From: Otis tarda
Lineage: Eukaryota > Chordata > Aves > Otidiformes > Otididae
Reading direction: 5' to 3'
Assembly: GCA_026413225.1 (NCBI GenBank)
Contig: CM048591.1
Location: 41,098,803-41,162,802 of the forward strand
DNA: 64,000 nt
Below are positions 1 to 13,440 of the stretch, one piece after another. How positions within the stretch are numbered: position 1 is the stretch's first letter; every line of letters begins with the position of its first letter. A program made the position numbers and the translations under genes. The notes under the pieces were generated by a model, which made no database searches, was not told the DNA's origin, and saw nothing but the letters and a program-made list of their open reading frames with translations.

Positions 1-3000
1 AGGGCAGTAGAGGAATTTGTAAAATGCCGTCCTGATGAGCCTTGTCTCTTATAAAAGATGCAAGTTTGTGAGAGTTGTTACAGTGAGTAAATTAAAGAAG
101 ATTTCCAATATTGAACAGATATGTCAGATGCCCTTTTCTCATAAAAGTTTTGCTGATGAATCAGTTTTATGCTGGTATTTTCTTTCCTCCTTAGACATGC
201 ACCGGTCTTGTTTCCTGACTGTGTATATAATCAATTTTTCCTATTTTTTTCTTCATGAATTAAAGAAAGAAAAAGATATTGCTGTGATTGTTGCTATGAA
301 AAGTGCAATAAAGCTGATTATCTCTTTTTTTTTTTTGTTTTTCTATATTTTCTGTCTTAGAGTTGTATTACTTTACAAAAGAGTAAAGGAAGGAAGTGGA
401 GGAAGAAAATTTGGTCAGGAATTCTCTTGGTGGTTGTGATATTTGTCAGAATAGGCCTTGCAATTTGTGCAGGCTGTATTTGTTGTTATACTGGAAAACT
501 GGAAGAAAACATCCATTCTGTTTCTTTTCCTACTATTTAATCCTAGATATGATCAAGGGTGGCATCTATTGTGATTTACAGCAGCTCTGGCTCTCCGTGT
601 GTATTTATGGATTTGTTGGACAGTTGGCACAGGGCCCACTGGAGCACAAGCAGGGATCTGGTCATGTTCCCATTTTCTCTGCTTGCATATCTTTCTTACC
701 TTTGATGCTGAAGGCTGAATATGAAAGAGGAAGCATTTCTCCAGCTCTGGGATATTAGTGATCTTCCTTCATATGGAAGGAATTTCTAGGTTAATACTGT
801 GTGTTGTTGCATCACTATTATGCTAATACTGTGTTTTAAGGCTAGTATTGGGAGTTGCTGGTGGCTACTGTTTTTAGGAAAAGACAAACACGTTATACTA
901 TTGCAAAACCGTCTGTGTCAAAATGGTATGATATGCATAAAACAAATCTTCCTTGACCTGCATGTTGATATTAGGTAATTTTCATGTACTCTGTACCTGT
1001 AATGCATTTGGAACTTTTGTTAACTTTTGCGATATCTTTGAAAATAAGATAGAAATTAATATTAGCTTCTTGGAACTTACAAACACGTTTAAATCAATTC
1101 TACTCTGGTTGAACAGTTGAATTAATATGAAGGGAAAATGTTACATGAAACTTTTTTTCCCACCAAATCCTCCCTGAATTCTCTGTCTGTCCACTCCAAG
1201 GCAATTTTAAGGAATATTTCCTCTTACTGGTGTGCTGTCATTTGGAGGAAAATACTTTTTCCTATTAACACATGGTCAGGATTGTGACCTCGCCTCAGTT
1301 TTTAAAAGAAGTGATATAACATGCATTTCAGTCCTTCAACCTTCAAGTCATCAAGAACTTAGCTCATTAGCAGTGTGATTCCCATTTGACCATAAGGAAT
1401 GCCTACTGATGCTCAAAAGTGGTTAGAACTAACATTTCCTCACAGAAGCCTGTGGAAACTGAATGACTTTCATTCATATCTTTGGCAATCTTCATAGCTC
1501 TTATTAGAAAGATAAATAAAACTTTGTGATGATATACATTGGCTTGAAACAGGAAGTTCAAGAACTCTTATGAGAAAATTAGGTTTTCCCCTAAGCATTC
1601 CAGACCAGGGCTATGCACCTGAAAGGTTTAGGTCATTTCAGTGTTTGAGTATTTTTTTTTTTTTAACTTCAGTTACTGATTTAAAATAGAGAAAAAAATG
1701 ATACCAAAATGTAACACAGTATTCCTGGTGCAAAATTAGTAGTGCCAGAGACAGAATGTAACAACTTTCCTCCATCTGCTGGCTGGAGTCCTAATGTAGT
1801 CTCTATGAGGTTTGTCTTATTTTGTGATGAGAGCACATTTTTGGCTCATATTCAGCCTAGTGTCCACTGTAATTCCTTTGTACTTTCCAGGAGAGAAGAT
1901 TTCAGTGATATTTAGGTGATGTAAATGTGTTTTCTACTACTGCTGTCGTCAGAGTAAAGCTAGTAAAACACCGCTAGATTTAGATGAGCTGAGATACTTC
2001 TTTATTTGGCTATCCTTTTGTCAGAAACTTCATTTTCGTAGGGATTTGCTTTATCATGTTTCACTTGATTCACCACTTGTTTTGTAGAAATACTAAGCAT
2101 TATAAATAAAGGCTATATTTATAATATCTTACTCAAATGATGTCTCAGTAGCACTCAAAAAAATCTGGCAGCCGCTGTAATGGAAGACAGTGATGGCATT
2201 GTGAATTTCCCTTGAACCACAGACAAGACGCTTGAGTTAATGGCAAGGTTGCACATGCTGGCCACCCACTGCTGAAGTCTTTCAAGTAATAAACGGGTTG
2301 TTCAATTTATATTCATGTGCATTGCAGCATTTGTGTTGAGACTTTTCATGAGGAGGGCTAGTCCAGATCTTGTTTTAATGTTTTTTTAATTTTTTTTTTT
2401 TTTTTTTTTAAACTTGAGGGCTTTATAGGATTTGAACCTTTAGCTCTTTCTGGCTACCAGGAGCCATCCTAGTCTACCAATTCTCAGGTACAGGTACAAA
2501 TAACTCTGACTTTTCTTTCCACTTTGGTCCTCTGATTAGTCCTAGTAGTTTAAAGGGAGTTACTAAGCTGATGTGATTAGTCCCTTGAGAACTTTTCCAC
2601 TTTACAGAGGCTTCCTGCTTCTGCAGAATATCCTACAATGTATTAAGTGGTTGAAAAGAAAGAAGCATCTGTGGTCATATAATACTCTATCTATTCCTAC
2701 TTCCCATAATACACGGTGAGGACCTTGACTTGCCAGTAATTTTTACAGAGGAGTCAATGAGCTCTGAGGAAAACCTGAAGCTATCTGATAGTCCCCAGGA
2801 CAAATAAATACTGCATAAAGAAGACATGGTAGGACTGGAGAATCTTTTTTCTTCTTCTTTTTTCTTTCTTTTTTTTTTTATTTTTTTTTTAATCCTAGGG
2901 ATCTGTTTTGTCTTCAGTAGCTTAAAAAAAAAGTTTGAAAGCTATATTTATAATTTGGACCTAGATTCTGAAGAACTCCCTCGATGAAACAAAAATCTCT

Positions 3001-3413
3001 TTCTCTCACTAGTTCACTGTTTGAAATATGTTTCTGGCTGAGAACAACACCACCATAAAAACCTCACTAAGAATAGGAAGTTGCTGCAGGAATGAAACTC
3101 CCTTTCTGGCTAACAGGGCTGTGTTTTCCTATGCAAATACAGCAAAGCCCAGAAATTAGCAAAGACTGCTAAATTAACACACTTGAAGAGCTTGGCTGGT
3201 TCTAATAGGCAGTCAAATGGTCTTGTTACATTGTAATGGTGCCAAGCTAATTGAAGTGATTACTGTTGCTCATGAGCAGCCCTTTTGAAGTAGAAGTCTT
3301 TTAAATTATCCATAGACGTTAAATGTCAGACACTATTGTGTAATTATACTTTGTAAACGCTGAATGTCATAAGGCATCACAGGTAATTGAGGTTTACAGA
3401 GAAGAGCTTTATT
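1..3413. other. AT-rich non-coding stretch, no gene recognised
   Basis: No coding feature is supported. Open frames at 35-439 and 396-758 (plus) are short, of low-complexity hydrophobic composition, and resemble no family I know. The stretch holds several T-rich runs, the longest at about 2390-2409 (20 T), and a pyrimidine-rich tract at about 2844-2892. Around 3180-3290 the sequence is less repetitive and could be a conserved non-coding element, but only alignment with other birds could show that. Confidence 0.6.
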
Positions 3414-3470
3414 TAAACCTAATTGGGCATCAACTCTTTGTCACTATTTCTAAACCTAATTGGGCATCAA
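3414..3470 (+). repeat. Spaced 20-bp direct repeat
   Basis: A 20-bp unit beginning taaacctaattggg occurs exactly at 3414-3433 and again at 3451-3470, a period of 37 bp. The following bases (ctctttgt and atttttgt) are also similar, so the duplicated unit may be about 28 bp with a few changes. It lies some 200 bp upstream of the CR1-1 boundary, too far to be that element's target-site duplication. A small local tandem duplication is the simplest reading. Confidence 0.8.
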
Positions 3471-3667
3471 ATTTTTGTGCCAGGGGACACTCCAACACCT
3501 CATCGCAGCCCTCCCCCCTTCACTGTCAGCAGGGAAATACATATCACAGCAAATCTGACCCTCCAGATCCAGGACTGCTTGCAGTCCAACATGTGCAGCC
3601 TGCCAATCCAACAAATCGAAATTTTGACAGGGAACCAGGCCTCTGCATTTCACAGGTGTGGGGCACC
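3471..3667. other. Unidentified strip before CR1-1, richer in G+C than its surroundings
   Basis: This stretch lies between the direct repeat and the first recognisable CR1 sequence. By eye it is richer in C and G than the flanking DNA (for example the run of C near 3514). The frame 3423-3851 crosses it and then enters CR1 out of the RT frame. I cannot assign it to CR1 or to another repeat family. Confidence 0.4.
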
Positions 3668-4251
3668 AACAGCACACAACATCCTTGTCTCTAAACTGGA
3701 AAGACCTGGATTTGGTGGATGGACTACTCAGTCCAAGGAATTGGCTGGATGGCCTCACTCAAGAAGTTACGGTCAACGGCTCAATCTCCAAGTGGAGGCT
3801 GGTGATGAGTGGCATTCCTCAGGGGTTGGTATTGGGACCTGCCTTGTATAACATCTTTGTTGGGGACATAGACAGTGGGAATGAGTGCACCCTCAGCAAG
3901 TTCGCCAACAGCACCAAGCTGTGTGGCGCAGCTGGCATGCTGGAGGAAAGGGATGCCATCCAGAGGGACTTTGACAGGTTGGAGAGGTGGGCCCATGCAA
4001 ACTTCATGAAGTTCAAACAGGCCAAGTGCAAGGTCCTGCAGATGGGTCGTGGCAATCCCAGGGACAAATACAGGCTGGGCGGACAATGGATTGAGAGCAG
4101 CCCTGCTGAGAAGGACTTGGGGATACTGGTGGACGAGGAACTCAACATGATGTGGCAATGTGCACTTGCAGCCCAGAAAGCCAGCTGCATTCTGGGATGC
4201 ATCAAAGGAAGTGTGGCCAGAAGGTCAAGGAAGGTAATTCTGCCCCTCTAG
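3658..4251 (+). pseudogene. CR1 RT fragment (palm to C-terminal part) of CR1-1
   Basis: The 197-codon frame is CR1 ORF2 from about residue 60 onward: a motif B region ([10 protein letters not shown]), motif C as FANS, then the conserved CR1 C-terminal stretch ([31 protein letters not shown]). It ends at a TAG at 4249-4251 where related copies read CTCTAC. The remaining CR1 C-terminus continues in another frame at 4261-4599 ([28 protein letters not shown]). The protein cannot be functional: it is truncated at the N-terminus, has lost motif C aspartates, and is broken downstream. Confidence 0.9.
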
Positions 4252-4784
4252 TCCACTCTGGTGAGACCCCACCTGGAGTACTGCATCCAGCTCTGGAGCC
4301 CCCAGCACAAGAAGGACATGGACCTGTTGGAGCAATTCCAGAGGAGGGACACAAAGAAGATCAGAGGTCTGGAGCACCTCTCCTATGAGGACAGGCTGAA
4401 AGAGTTGAGGCTGTTCAGCCTGGAGAAGAGAAGGTTCTGGGGATACCTTATTGTAGCCTTCCAGTACCTAAAGGGGGCTTATAAGAAGGAGGAGGAGAAA
4501 CTCTTCAGCGGGGCCTGTTATGAAAGGACGAGGAATAATGGTTTTAAAATAAATGGCGGTAGATTCAGGCTGGATACAAGCAAAAATTTTTCACAGTGAC
4601 AATGGTGGAACACTGGAACTGGTTGCCCAGAGAGGTGGTTGATGCCCCATCCCTGGAAACATTCAAGGCCAGGTTGGAGGGGACTCTGAGCAATCTGGTC
4701 TAGTTGGTGATGTCCCTGCTCCTTGCAGAGGGGTTGGACTAGATGGCCTTTAAAGGTCCCTAACGATTCTATGGTTCTAACATT
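3668..4784 (+). mobile_element. CR1-1: 5'-truncated CR1 LINE, RT C-terminal half and 3' UTR
   Basis: This is a 5'-truncated, degenerate copy of the avian CR1 retrotransposon. It starts within RT just downstream of motif A (frame ...NILVSKLER) and runs through the RT thumb and C-terminal region into the 3' UTR. The 3' UTR carries ggggttggactagatggcc and ends in a decayed ATTCTATG tail at about 4769-4781. The reading frame is broken by a small deletion near 3733 (before gtccaaggaattgg), by a stop at 4249-4251 and by later shifts. Motif C at 3901-3912 reads FANS rather than the FADD expected of active LINE RTs. It is one of four plus-strand copies of appreciable length in the window. No clear target-site duplication was seen, which is usual for CR1. 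Confidence 0.95.
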
Positions 4785-7700
4785 GAGCTCCTAGTTCACC
4801 CAGTTCATCCTGTTTGCAGTTGCCACACCACCTAGCCACTGTGGTAGTTAATGGAAGCTTTGAAATGAATGAAGAGCTTGGTTTATCAAATATATATTTA
4901 TTTTTAAATTTATCTTCTCATTTACATATACTTTATTATTATTATTTCCTAGTATTGGTATTCCTAGGAAGGGTTACAATTCACAGCACAGAACTCTGTT
5001 TTCCAGCTGAAAGTTTGGCTTTTACTTCTATTCTTTTGCTAGCAGGCAGCTGTTAAGCTCCAGTAGACTTTCTTCCAGGTAAAGAGTTGCTCACACAAGT
5101 GTCTTTCTAGCATTGTTAGTATACGATGACTGACTGCATTGGTATGCCTGATTTTTGCATCTATCTCTGTGATTTTGATTTTTTTTTTGTCTTTTTTGGT
5201 TTTTTTTTCCTCTCTGAAAATCCAAGAATGGCAATTCTGCAGTCTTTACCCTTAGTCCTTCAGGCATATCTCCAAAAGTGTTCTGTTTTGCAGACTTGAG
5301 TTGCCTAGCCTTTTTTAAATGGACTCTGATTCAATACTGAGGTCACTGAGTGCTTTACGTCTGACTTCATTTGGTTTGCAAGCCTATCCAATCGATCTGT
5401 TAAAGTCAACGGTTCACTTGTCATCAGATGTAGAAGTCCAGAATGTGCTTATTTGTGTAATTTTGTGTCTGTTTTGCATGTTTTCATCAGGTGCCATGGG
5501 TAGTGAGTGTTGAAAGTATGCATTGCAGGTAGTTATCTTTCATCTGCTTTTTATTAGTTTATTTTAATAGCATGTTGTAACTGGGGAGGAGATTCATGGA
5601 CTTATGGGACAAAACTTGCTGTGTGAATGTGCATTTCAGGGAAAAGGAAACAGAGATTTTCTGAGACAAAAAATTTGTTCTGAGAATGACAATCCATTTG
5701 CAAAGGAAGAGTTCTCACTGGTTACTGTAAATATTTGCACTGTTGTTTTGACATATTATTATTTATTCAGAAAACCCTGAATCCTTATCAGATGGAGGAT
5801 AAAATAGAAACTGTTAACACACTTGGGAAAAGGTATTTATACTGTAACTTTTTTTCCTTCAGCAGCTCAGACACTTTTTAACATCATCTCCATGCTTTCC
5901 CAGTCTGAGCACAGCCTGAAGTGCAACTCATTTTCTGATGGAAGGAGAAAAAGAAAGAACATTAATCTGACCTGTTTTGAAATGAAGCACAGACAGTTCT
6001 TTTGTTTATACTGCATCAAATATTTGATATGTGGAGGTGGACTTATAAAACTAACTGACAAGGGAATAGGCTTGTAAGTTGCAATAACTCTTTTTTTTTT
6101 TCCTCTCTTTTTTTTTTTGTTGTTGTTCGTGAGGTCATATAATTAATTTCCTTTAGCATTACTATACATTTGCATTTTAGGAAGATAAAAGAATACCAAT
6201 TTCAATTCTTGACAAGTGCACTGAATTAAATTGTCCTGTAGAATGTGGCCAAAATGGAAAAAATATTAAAAGGAAACACTGTGAAGTGTATCAAGTGCAT
6301 ATCCAGTTATATTTGAGATCCATCACTTTGATGTTTGATTTAGTCATATCGTGTAGGTGTTGGATAGCCTCAGATTTCCTCTCTCCCATATAAAATCATA
6401 TACATGTCCTTTCCTGGAATGTGCTGAAGACTGTTGTCAAAAAGGCGTTTCATTCTCAGTTGTCTGCAGGAGTCCCGACACGAGTGCTAAAATTTCAGAA
6501 AATGAAATTAAACCTGATGGCTGTGCTATCCCGAAAGGGCAGAGAACTTTATTTCACTTAAGGGAGAACGCACTAATCCACAGCATTAGCAGCTTGCCAA
6601 GGCTGTCTAAGTCAGTGCTTGTCTTTGTCAGGAGTGGGAAGAGGGAAAGATGTACATGGAGCTGGTGGGTAGGACAGGTTTGAACAGAAGGAAAGTGGTG
6701 CTAACCAAAGAGAGTAGCAATAATCTACATTTGGCAGAGACTGAAAATAAATGACAGAACAGAAGGAAAAGGAAGAAAAGAGAGAGAATAAAAATATTGA
6801 TCTTTTTATTTGGGGATTCAACTTCCCTTTGAGATTTTAATTTTAAGCAAAATTAGTAGTTGTACAATGATGTATTTCTTGAGGTCCTAAGTGCAGGAAA
6901 ATGTCAGAGATTTTATTGCACATTTTTTTACAAATTTACATAGTCTGTGTTTGTTGTGAGGAAATAAGCATGAAAAAAGAGATATTGGGGTGAACAATCT
7001 TGTTAAAGACATAGAAGTGTATTTTCCTGAATAAGGCTGAATATCTTAAAAAGATAATTTTGAATAGATAGCCCTGCACCCCCAACAGATTCAATAATAG
7101 CAAGGTTGTCATTTGATACACGTCCAATAAGCCCAACACATTCTACTGTTAAACTGGAAAGGCCTGGCCCCTTCCAGCAATGCTGCATCTACACAGGATA
7201 GATATGGAGCACTAGGGTTTCCGCAAAGTGTATAAGGGCACCACTATTTTCTAACTACTCATGTTAATGCATCAACAGGATTGTGAAAGATTACTTGTAC
7301 CATGACGTTGCCTAATTTTCTTTTCTTTCTAATATTTTGACTATTTATTTCATGTTCTTCCTTCCATTTTTTGCTTTTAGTATTTTGAACTTTTTTTTTT
7401 AATGAGTGCTACCAGCATCGCACTTCAGTCCAGTTTCTGTCATCTGACTTCTTCAGTCTCTTTATTTACAACAGAACTAGTAACGTCCACACTAGTATTA
7501 AATATCCAGTGCTAGATACTGTATGGGCTTGACAGGGTTGTTCACTCATCCTTTCATGTCAGCTCATGAAATTATCTCCTAAGTACCATTCAGAAGTCCA
7601 GTGTACATTCTTATTGCTCATAAAAATATTTGCAGCCAACAAAGTTAATTGTGAATTATGAATTCCATTTATTCTTGAAATAAAGTATTTTACCTTCTGG

Positions 7701-10700
7701 TCCCCATCTAATCTCTCCTTTTCATCCCTTGCTCTGCTTTCCACTGTGTCTTGTTCACTATTTCTCAGGAATGGTGTGAGTGGGCCCCACACTTGATGAA
7801 CTTGAAAGAAACTGCTGAAGAAAACGGGCCCAGGAGCTGTGGGTAAGAGGAAAGGAAAAGGAACTTAAAATGCAGCCAGCTCTTCTGTATCAGACTGTGA
7901 CTATCAAACTGAATAGCTATATTGGAGCAGACCAGGACATGCTGGAAACAGGATTGTGCAAGCAAAATTTTTGTGTCAGCCAGTATGGAGCAAAACAGCC
8001 CCAGGACTCGGTGATTTCCCCGAGAAGTGCTTTCACATAGCACTGATTCCTACAAGAGCTATATGTACTGTTGAGTCAGGCTGTGTAGTAGGGCAGTGGT
8101 CAAGAAGTATTAGTGGTCGTGGGCTGCTTTACTTTTTGTGCTCATGGGTATAGTGCTATAGGTGTGGTAATCTATGTATATTTTCCCTTTCCCTCTCATA
8201 AATGTGTAATTCCACGGAGACAACCTGGAACTTGTGCTTTTTTTATTTTGCCGTTATTATTCGGTGTTTTATTTGCATTCAATTATTTGTTTTTATTTTA
8301 TTTACTATTTTATAATGGAATTTTTTTAGACAGATGAATATTTCATAAATGAATTATGTTTAAATGTTTAAAAATGTTTGGTTTGTTCTTTCAGTAAACA
8401 ATTTTATCAGCACAATAACACCATCTATAGCATGTGTTTGGTGGACAGTACACACACACCTAAGCTCTGTTATTACAAAGGCTCCAAGCTATTTTCACAG
8501 GGCAGACTACAGTTCCCTGGGTCTGGCTGACCTCTTCCCTAAGAGTTATCTAGGTTTCACATGGTGCAGTCAGACACTGACCTTGCACTGTTCCTTTGGA
8601 AACAACATTGCTTTATTGCCTGCAAAATGAATACTAGAAATCCCTTTTTTGTTTCCTTAACTCTTTTACAAATGACATGTTTTTCTTGTCCTCTCCCTTT
8701 TGCAAAGCACCCTTGACACTTGTGAAGTGAAGCAATATGGGCTCATCTTTTGAGTTTCCAGATGCTTTTATCAATTTGGACGCTTTTGTCACAAGGTACT
8801 TGGGCCATTTCTGAAGCTCTTGAATGCAAAGGGTGGTGCCATGCCCTAGCAGCCAGTCTGACTTTGCTTAGGCTGTGTTGCAGTTCAGCCATATGAACAA
8901 TGCTCTCTGCACACTTGCTATTGCCTGGTGTGAAAGACTTGGTTTCTCTCCTGGAAAATTATGCTAGTTGTGTATTTTATCAGAGTATAACCTGAATCAG
9001 CATCCAGTAATAGATCATGATATGTTACTAGGAACCATTGTGTTCTGAGTGAACTGGTGGTGAATATTCAGGTGTAAATGGCTGAACTTAAAACATCTTT
9101 CAAGTGGGAAGGGAGCTCACTCTTGGATCCCGGACATCTAATTCCAATATTGGTTGCTGTTTCCAACAGCTGACTCCTAGTTTCTTGTTAAGTCTAATAC
9201 TTGATACATAAAATATACTACATTCAGTCAAATCCTACTGTGTAGGAATAGATTGATTAGATTTCACCAGTAAACGTAAAGCTGAGTCTACACTGAAATC
9301 AGCAACAGCTTTTTCTGAACAAGAGTAAAATCGCAGTGTGCTCAAGCACCTTTGGCAAGTAAATATTTTCTTGTTTGTATGTTGTTGATTGATCCCTACA
9401 GTTATCACTTGGTTGCCAATTTAAGAAAAACAACAACATGGGAATTACAGAAATTGATAGGAACTTGGGTATTCGGCTTACCTTAATACCATAAACAAAG
9501 ACGGGCAGGGAGCAGATGTTTTACATCCATGGTTGACACCCAGCCCAGTTGGGATCAGTTTCTTGTTGAGATGAAAAGAAAATAAGTTGAGGTATAAGCA
9601 AGGTAAACCATTACCATCTGGGTCAATTCTTGTGGTAACTATAAAGCAGCCACTCCATCCATCCTTGGTTTATCCTTCCTGTTTCCTCACTTATCAAATA
9701 TTTATTGTCAACAACGGGCAGTTCTGTTTGCACACACTGCAATTGGATAATGAGATGGTTAGGTTTACTTCTGTTATTGATGGTGAGGGCTGATGGCATG
9801 AATAATTTCCTGTTTTTATAAATGGGAATTGAATTATTGATGCTTTGTTTAGGCAGTGATGAAGGTATTAGTAATGTATTGCCATGGCTGTACGTTGGTA
9901 GTAGTAGTAGCCAAGATGCTACTTGCAGGTGTTGGGCCAATTCTAACCTGTATCTAGAGTGCAAATTGGAAATCAGTTCCCATGAATACAGTGATTATGG
10001 ATTTATTGCTGTACAAATATTGCAGAATCTGTCTTGAAAACTTTGTTGAAGACATCCTTGCTAATAGATGAAAAACTACATTTCAACAGCCTGGATTAGC
10101 AACATTTTGCTTATAACCCCAACCCTTTTTTGAAAAAAGACTATTTCGGAAATTAGGAGAGAGGAAAGGGTGGTTAATAACCCTTAAATAACAGTTTTTT
10201 GCTTGCATCCAAATTACCTCTAACATCTTCAGAGAGTTTGTCTGAATTTTTCAAACCGATGCATTTTGGGCTTCTTAAAGCTTGAGTATCACTCTTGTAA
10301 CATGACAATTTGAGTTTTTGTAATTCAGACTCTGTGATTTCTTTTTTTTTCCTCCCCCTTACATCCAAACCCACTTCACATTTAAAAAATGTAAGCTACA
10401 CAGAAACCAGTGGCATTTGCATGACATCTTTCGGAAAAGGACATGTTTGAGAGAGAAGAAACGACTGAGATACCCTTCTAGCACTCCAGCATATGACATT
10501 AATGTCCCTTGCCAAATGTAAAAAGTTGAAGTGAAACCTCTACCCCATTTGCATTTCTTCACTCCCTGCTTGCTGTACTTTTATCTATCCTCTTTTTCAG
10601 TTCTTCAGTATACTCAAATTCCCTCCTGCTTCCCCTAATCCCAGTCATCCCACCAATGTATGAGGCATAGCGGTGCCTCCCCAGTCTGCAAACTTCCCCC

Positions 10701-12294
10701 AGCTGCACCATGAACCAAGTTCTTAGGGAAAGGACAGGATAGTGTGTGAGGAAATGAACACAGTGCATATTTCCCTCCTCAGGTCATAGCAATACATTTC
10801 AGAAATGTCATGCTGCTCTTAAGTCTTTGTGTCTCCCCACCGTTTTTTGAACCATGGGATGATGGGGAGGAGACATCATTGTTAAAAGTTTTGCGCAGTA
10901 TTTCTGATGATCAAGTATAGAATAGATCAATAATGTACAAAGAAAAAAACTATGGTAAAGAAGATCTCAAGCCAATTATTTTTCTACAAAATACTTTATG
11001 TGACAACAGCAGCAGCCCCCAAAGGGCAGCATGTAACAACAGAGCCTAATTAGAATGATTTCAGTGTAATCATTAACTAGCATCTAACACCTACGAGAGT
11101 ATTTCTGTTTAAACTAAAACATGACCTGCATGGTGGAGAGGCCTTGTAAACTGTCTACGAAATAAAAAATGTGACAGTAAAGGTCAGGGCTTTGCTCATT
11201 TGAATTTCAAGCAGGAAGCAGACTCCACAGTTGGCGTGTACAAGAAGAGTGGTGGCTCTTTTCCTAGGCTCTCCTTGCCAACAGTAGCAGTTGGAGAAAT
11301 CCTCCAGGACTAATTACTGGGGCTGCAAAACAAGTATTGTTCTTTTGTCTTTCTCCCTGACCTGGTGAAATGCAAGGGTCCTATTATATTGTGTCAAAGC
11401 TGTGGGTTTTTTTTTTTTTTTACTGTCATGTGAGTGAAGGTCACAAGCTAAGAAAGCTGAGTAGCACTTTACATCTCTCTCCAGCCACCTGCCAACAGCT
11501 TCCTTGCTGTTCCTGCTAATCACATCACCTTGCTGGAGAAGCAGAGGAGGGAGGGCTTGCTAATAAACTCTCCTTCCAGAAAGAGTGATGCTAGCATGTT
11601 GTGTTCCACTGGGCCATGTAAAAGCAGCTATCAAATCAGTCAGATTTGGCTTCGTTTGCAAGTCTCTGGTGAAATTTAAGAAGGCAAAATTGTAAAACAT
11701 TCAGTGGAAAAAAGCATGAAAACATTTTTAAGGAAACCATTTAAAAAGTAAGGAGACAGACATCATAATAAAAAAAAAGTTGGCAGGAAGAGTGTTATTT
11801 ATTCATTTTGAAACATTGAAAAGAGTTCTGTTAGCAGCATTTATCTGCTCTTAAAAAAAATATCCAAGAAATCAAGTGCATTGAATTCATTTCCTATTTC
11901 CTTTTGTGACTTTTAAAGTGCTATATACACTTAGAGAGCTTTTTACACTTTGGGGAACTGACAAAGCGGTAACATTTGGTACATAAGCCTTGCTATACTG
12001 AATCTGTGGTCTTTATCTTTTTTTTCCCCACCCTCTCAACTTTGTAAGTTTTCTTTGTGTTGGTCTTTATTTTCCCTTTTCCTCTTCACAGTGTTTTTTT
12101 TTTTTTAATACTCCTTATTTACCTTCTAAAATTTTTCTTATATCCTTCTCTCTTATTTTTGTCTCATTGCTTGTGTCCTTTCTTAAACTTTGAAGTACAA
12201 CTAATGCTTGTAAAGTGAGCTGACAGCCTAGAGAGAAAGACTTGGTGAGTCCACAGAATAAGAAAAATCAGTAGCAGGTCATGTGCAAGAAATT
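4785..12294. other. 7.5 kb AT-rich stretch, no gene recognised
   Basis: No exon, RNA gene or recognisable transposon was found on either strand. Many short frames exist (for example 5823-6077, 6357-6683, 7765-8043 minus and 9623-9964 minus), but none shows family motifs, biased composition or consistent flanking splice sites. Poly(T)-rich tracts occur at about 5179-5209, 6089-6124, 11407-11421 and 12094-12106. Confidence 0.6.
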
Positions 12295-12396
12295 TAGAAT
12301 CACAGAATCATAAATAGTTTGAGTTGGAAGGGATCTTTAAAGGTCATCTAGTCCAACCCCCCTGCAAGAAGCAGGGACATCTTCAACCATTTCCCC

Positions 12397-13168
12397 TCAT
12401 CCTTTCACAATGGGCCCTGCTGAGGAGTTTCTCCCCATCCTTCTTTCCCCTTTAGGTACTGGAAGGTTGCTACAAGGTCTCCACAGAGTCTTCTCTTCTC
12501 CAGTCTGAACAGCCCTAGCTCTCAGTCTTTCTTCATAGGAGAGGTGCTCCAGCCCTCTGATAATTTTTCTGGCCCTCTTCTGTACTCGGTCCAACAGGTC
12601 CACATCCTTCTTATGTTGGGGGTTCCAGAGCTGGGCATGGTACTCCAGGTGGGGTCTCACAAGAGCGGAGTAGAGGGGGAGAATCACTGACCTCAGCCTG
12701 CTGATCACACTTCTTTTGACGCAGCCCAGGCCATGGGGCTTTCTGGGCCGCAAGCGCACATTGCTGGCCCTTCTCAGCAGGGCAGCTCTCAGTCCGTTCT
12801 CCACTCAGCCTGTATTTGTGCTTCACATTGCCCCGAGCCACATGCAGGACCTTGCACTTGGTCTTGTTGAACTTCACAAGATTTGCATGGGCCCACCTCT
12901 CCAGCCTGTCAAGTTCCCTCTGGATGCCATCCCTTCTCTCCAATGTGTCAACTGCACCATACAGCTTGGTGTTGCTGGCGAACTTGCTGAGGGTGTACTG
13001 ATTCCCACTGTCTATCTCATCAACAAAGATGTTAAACAGGCCCCATCCCAATACTGATCCCTGTGAAATGCCACTCATCACTGGTCTCCACTTGACTGTA
13101 TTGAGCCTTTGACCGTAATTCTTTGAGTGAGGCCATCCAGCCGATTCCTTATCCACTGAGTGGTCCAT
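12397..13168 (-). pseudogene. CR1 RT C-terminal remnants of CR1-2 (two frames)
   Basis: Two overlapping minus-strand frames (12611-13168 and 12397-12804) together cover the RT from motif B to the C-terminus. The upstream one carries QGSVLGWGLFNIFVDEIDSG and FASN; the other carries [12 protein letters not shown] and SPQHKKDVDLLD-like segments (here NPQHKKD). The frame change falls at the approximately 40-bp deletion near 12767-12771. These are decayed pieces of a single CR1 ORF2, not separate genes. Confidence 0.85.
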
Positions 13169-13440
13169 CCATCAAATCCATCTCTCTCCAGTTTAGAGAC
13201 AAGGATGTCATGTGGGACAGTGTCAAATGCTTTGCACAGCTTCAGGTAGACAATGACTGTTGGTGGTCCCTTATCCATCAATGTTATAACTCCTTTGTAG
13301 AAGGTCACCAAATTGGTCAGGCATGATTTGTCCTTAGTGAAGCTGTGTTGGCTGTCACCAATCATCTCCTTATTTTCCATGTGCCTTAGCATAGTTTCAC
13401 AGGGGATCTGCTCCATGACCTTGTCAGGCACAGAGGTGAG
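12961..13440 (-). repeat. Inverted near-identical 480-bp block, left arm (pairs with 17322-17801)
   Basis: Reading base by base, the reverse complement of 12961-13440 matches 17322-17801 without gaps and with one mismatch (13163 against 17599). Positions pair as x + y = 30762. Both arms carry the same frameshift, the same Lys in RT motif A and the same FASN in motif C. Beyond the outer edge the arms differ by a 4-bp indel and then unrelated DNA. Beyond the inner edge they drop to roughly 82% identity over about 130 hand-aligned bases. Confidence 0.93.

Noticed and set aside
35-758. Two overlapping plus-strand frames (134 and 120 codons) considered as genes
   Set aside because: Composition and codon content look random, and there are no recognisable domains or consistent splice signals.
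7003-7188. Minus-strand frame with ECVGLIGRVSNDNLAIIESVGG, considered as a pseudogene or exon
   Set aside because: Short, no family recognised, overlapping a second minus-strand frame, and no consistent splice context.
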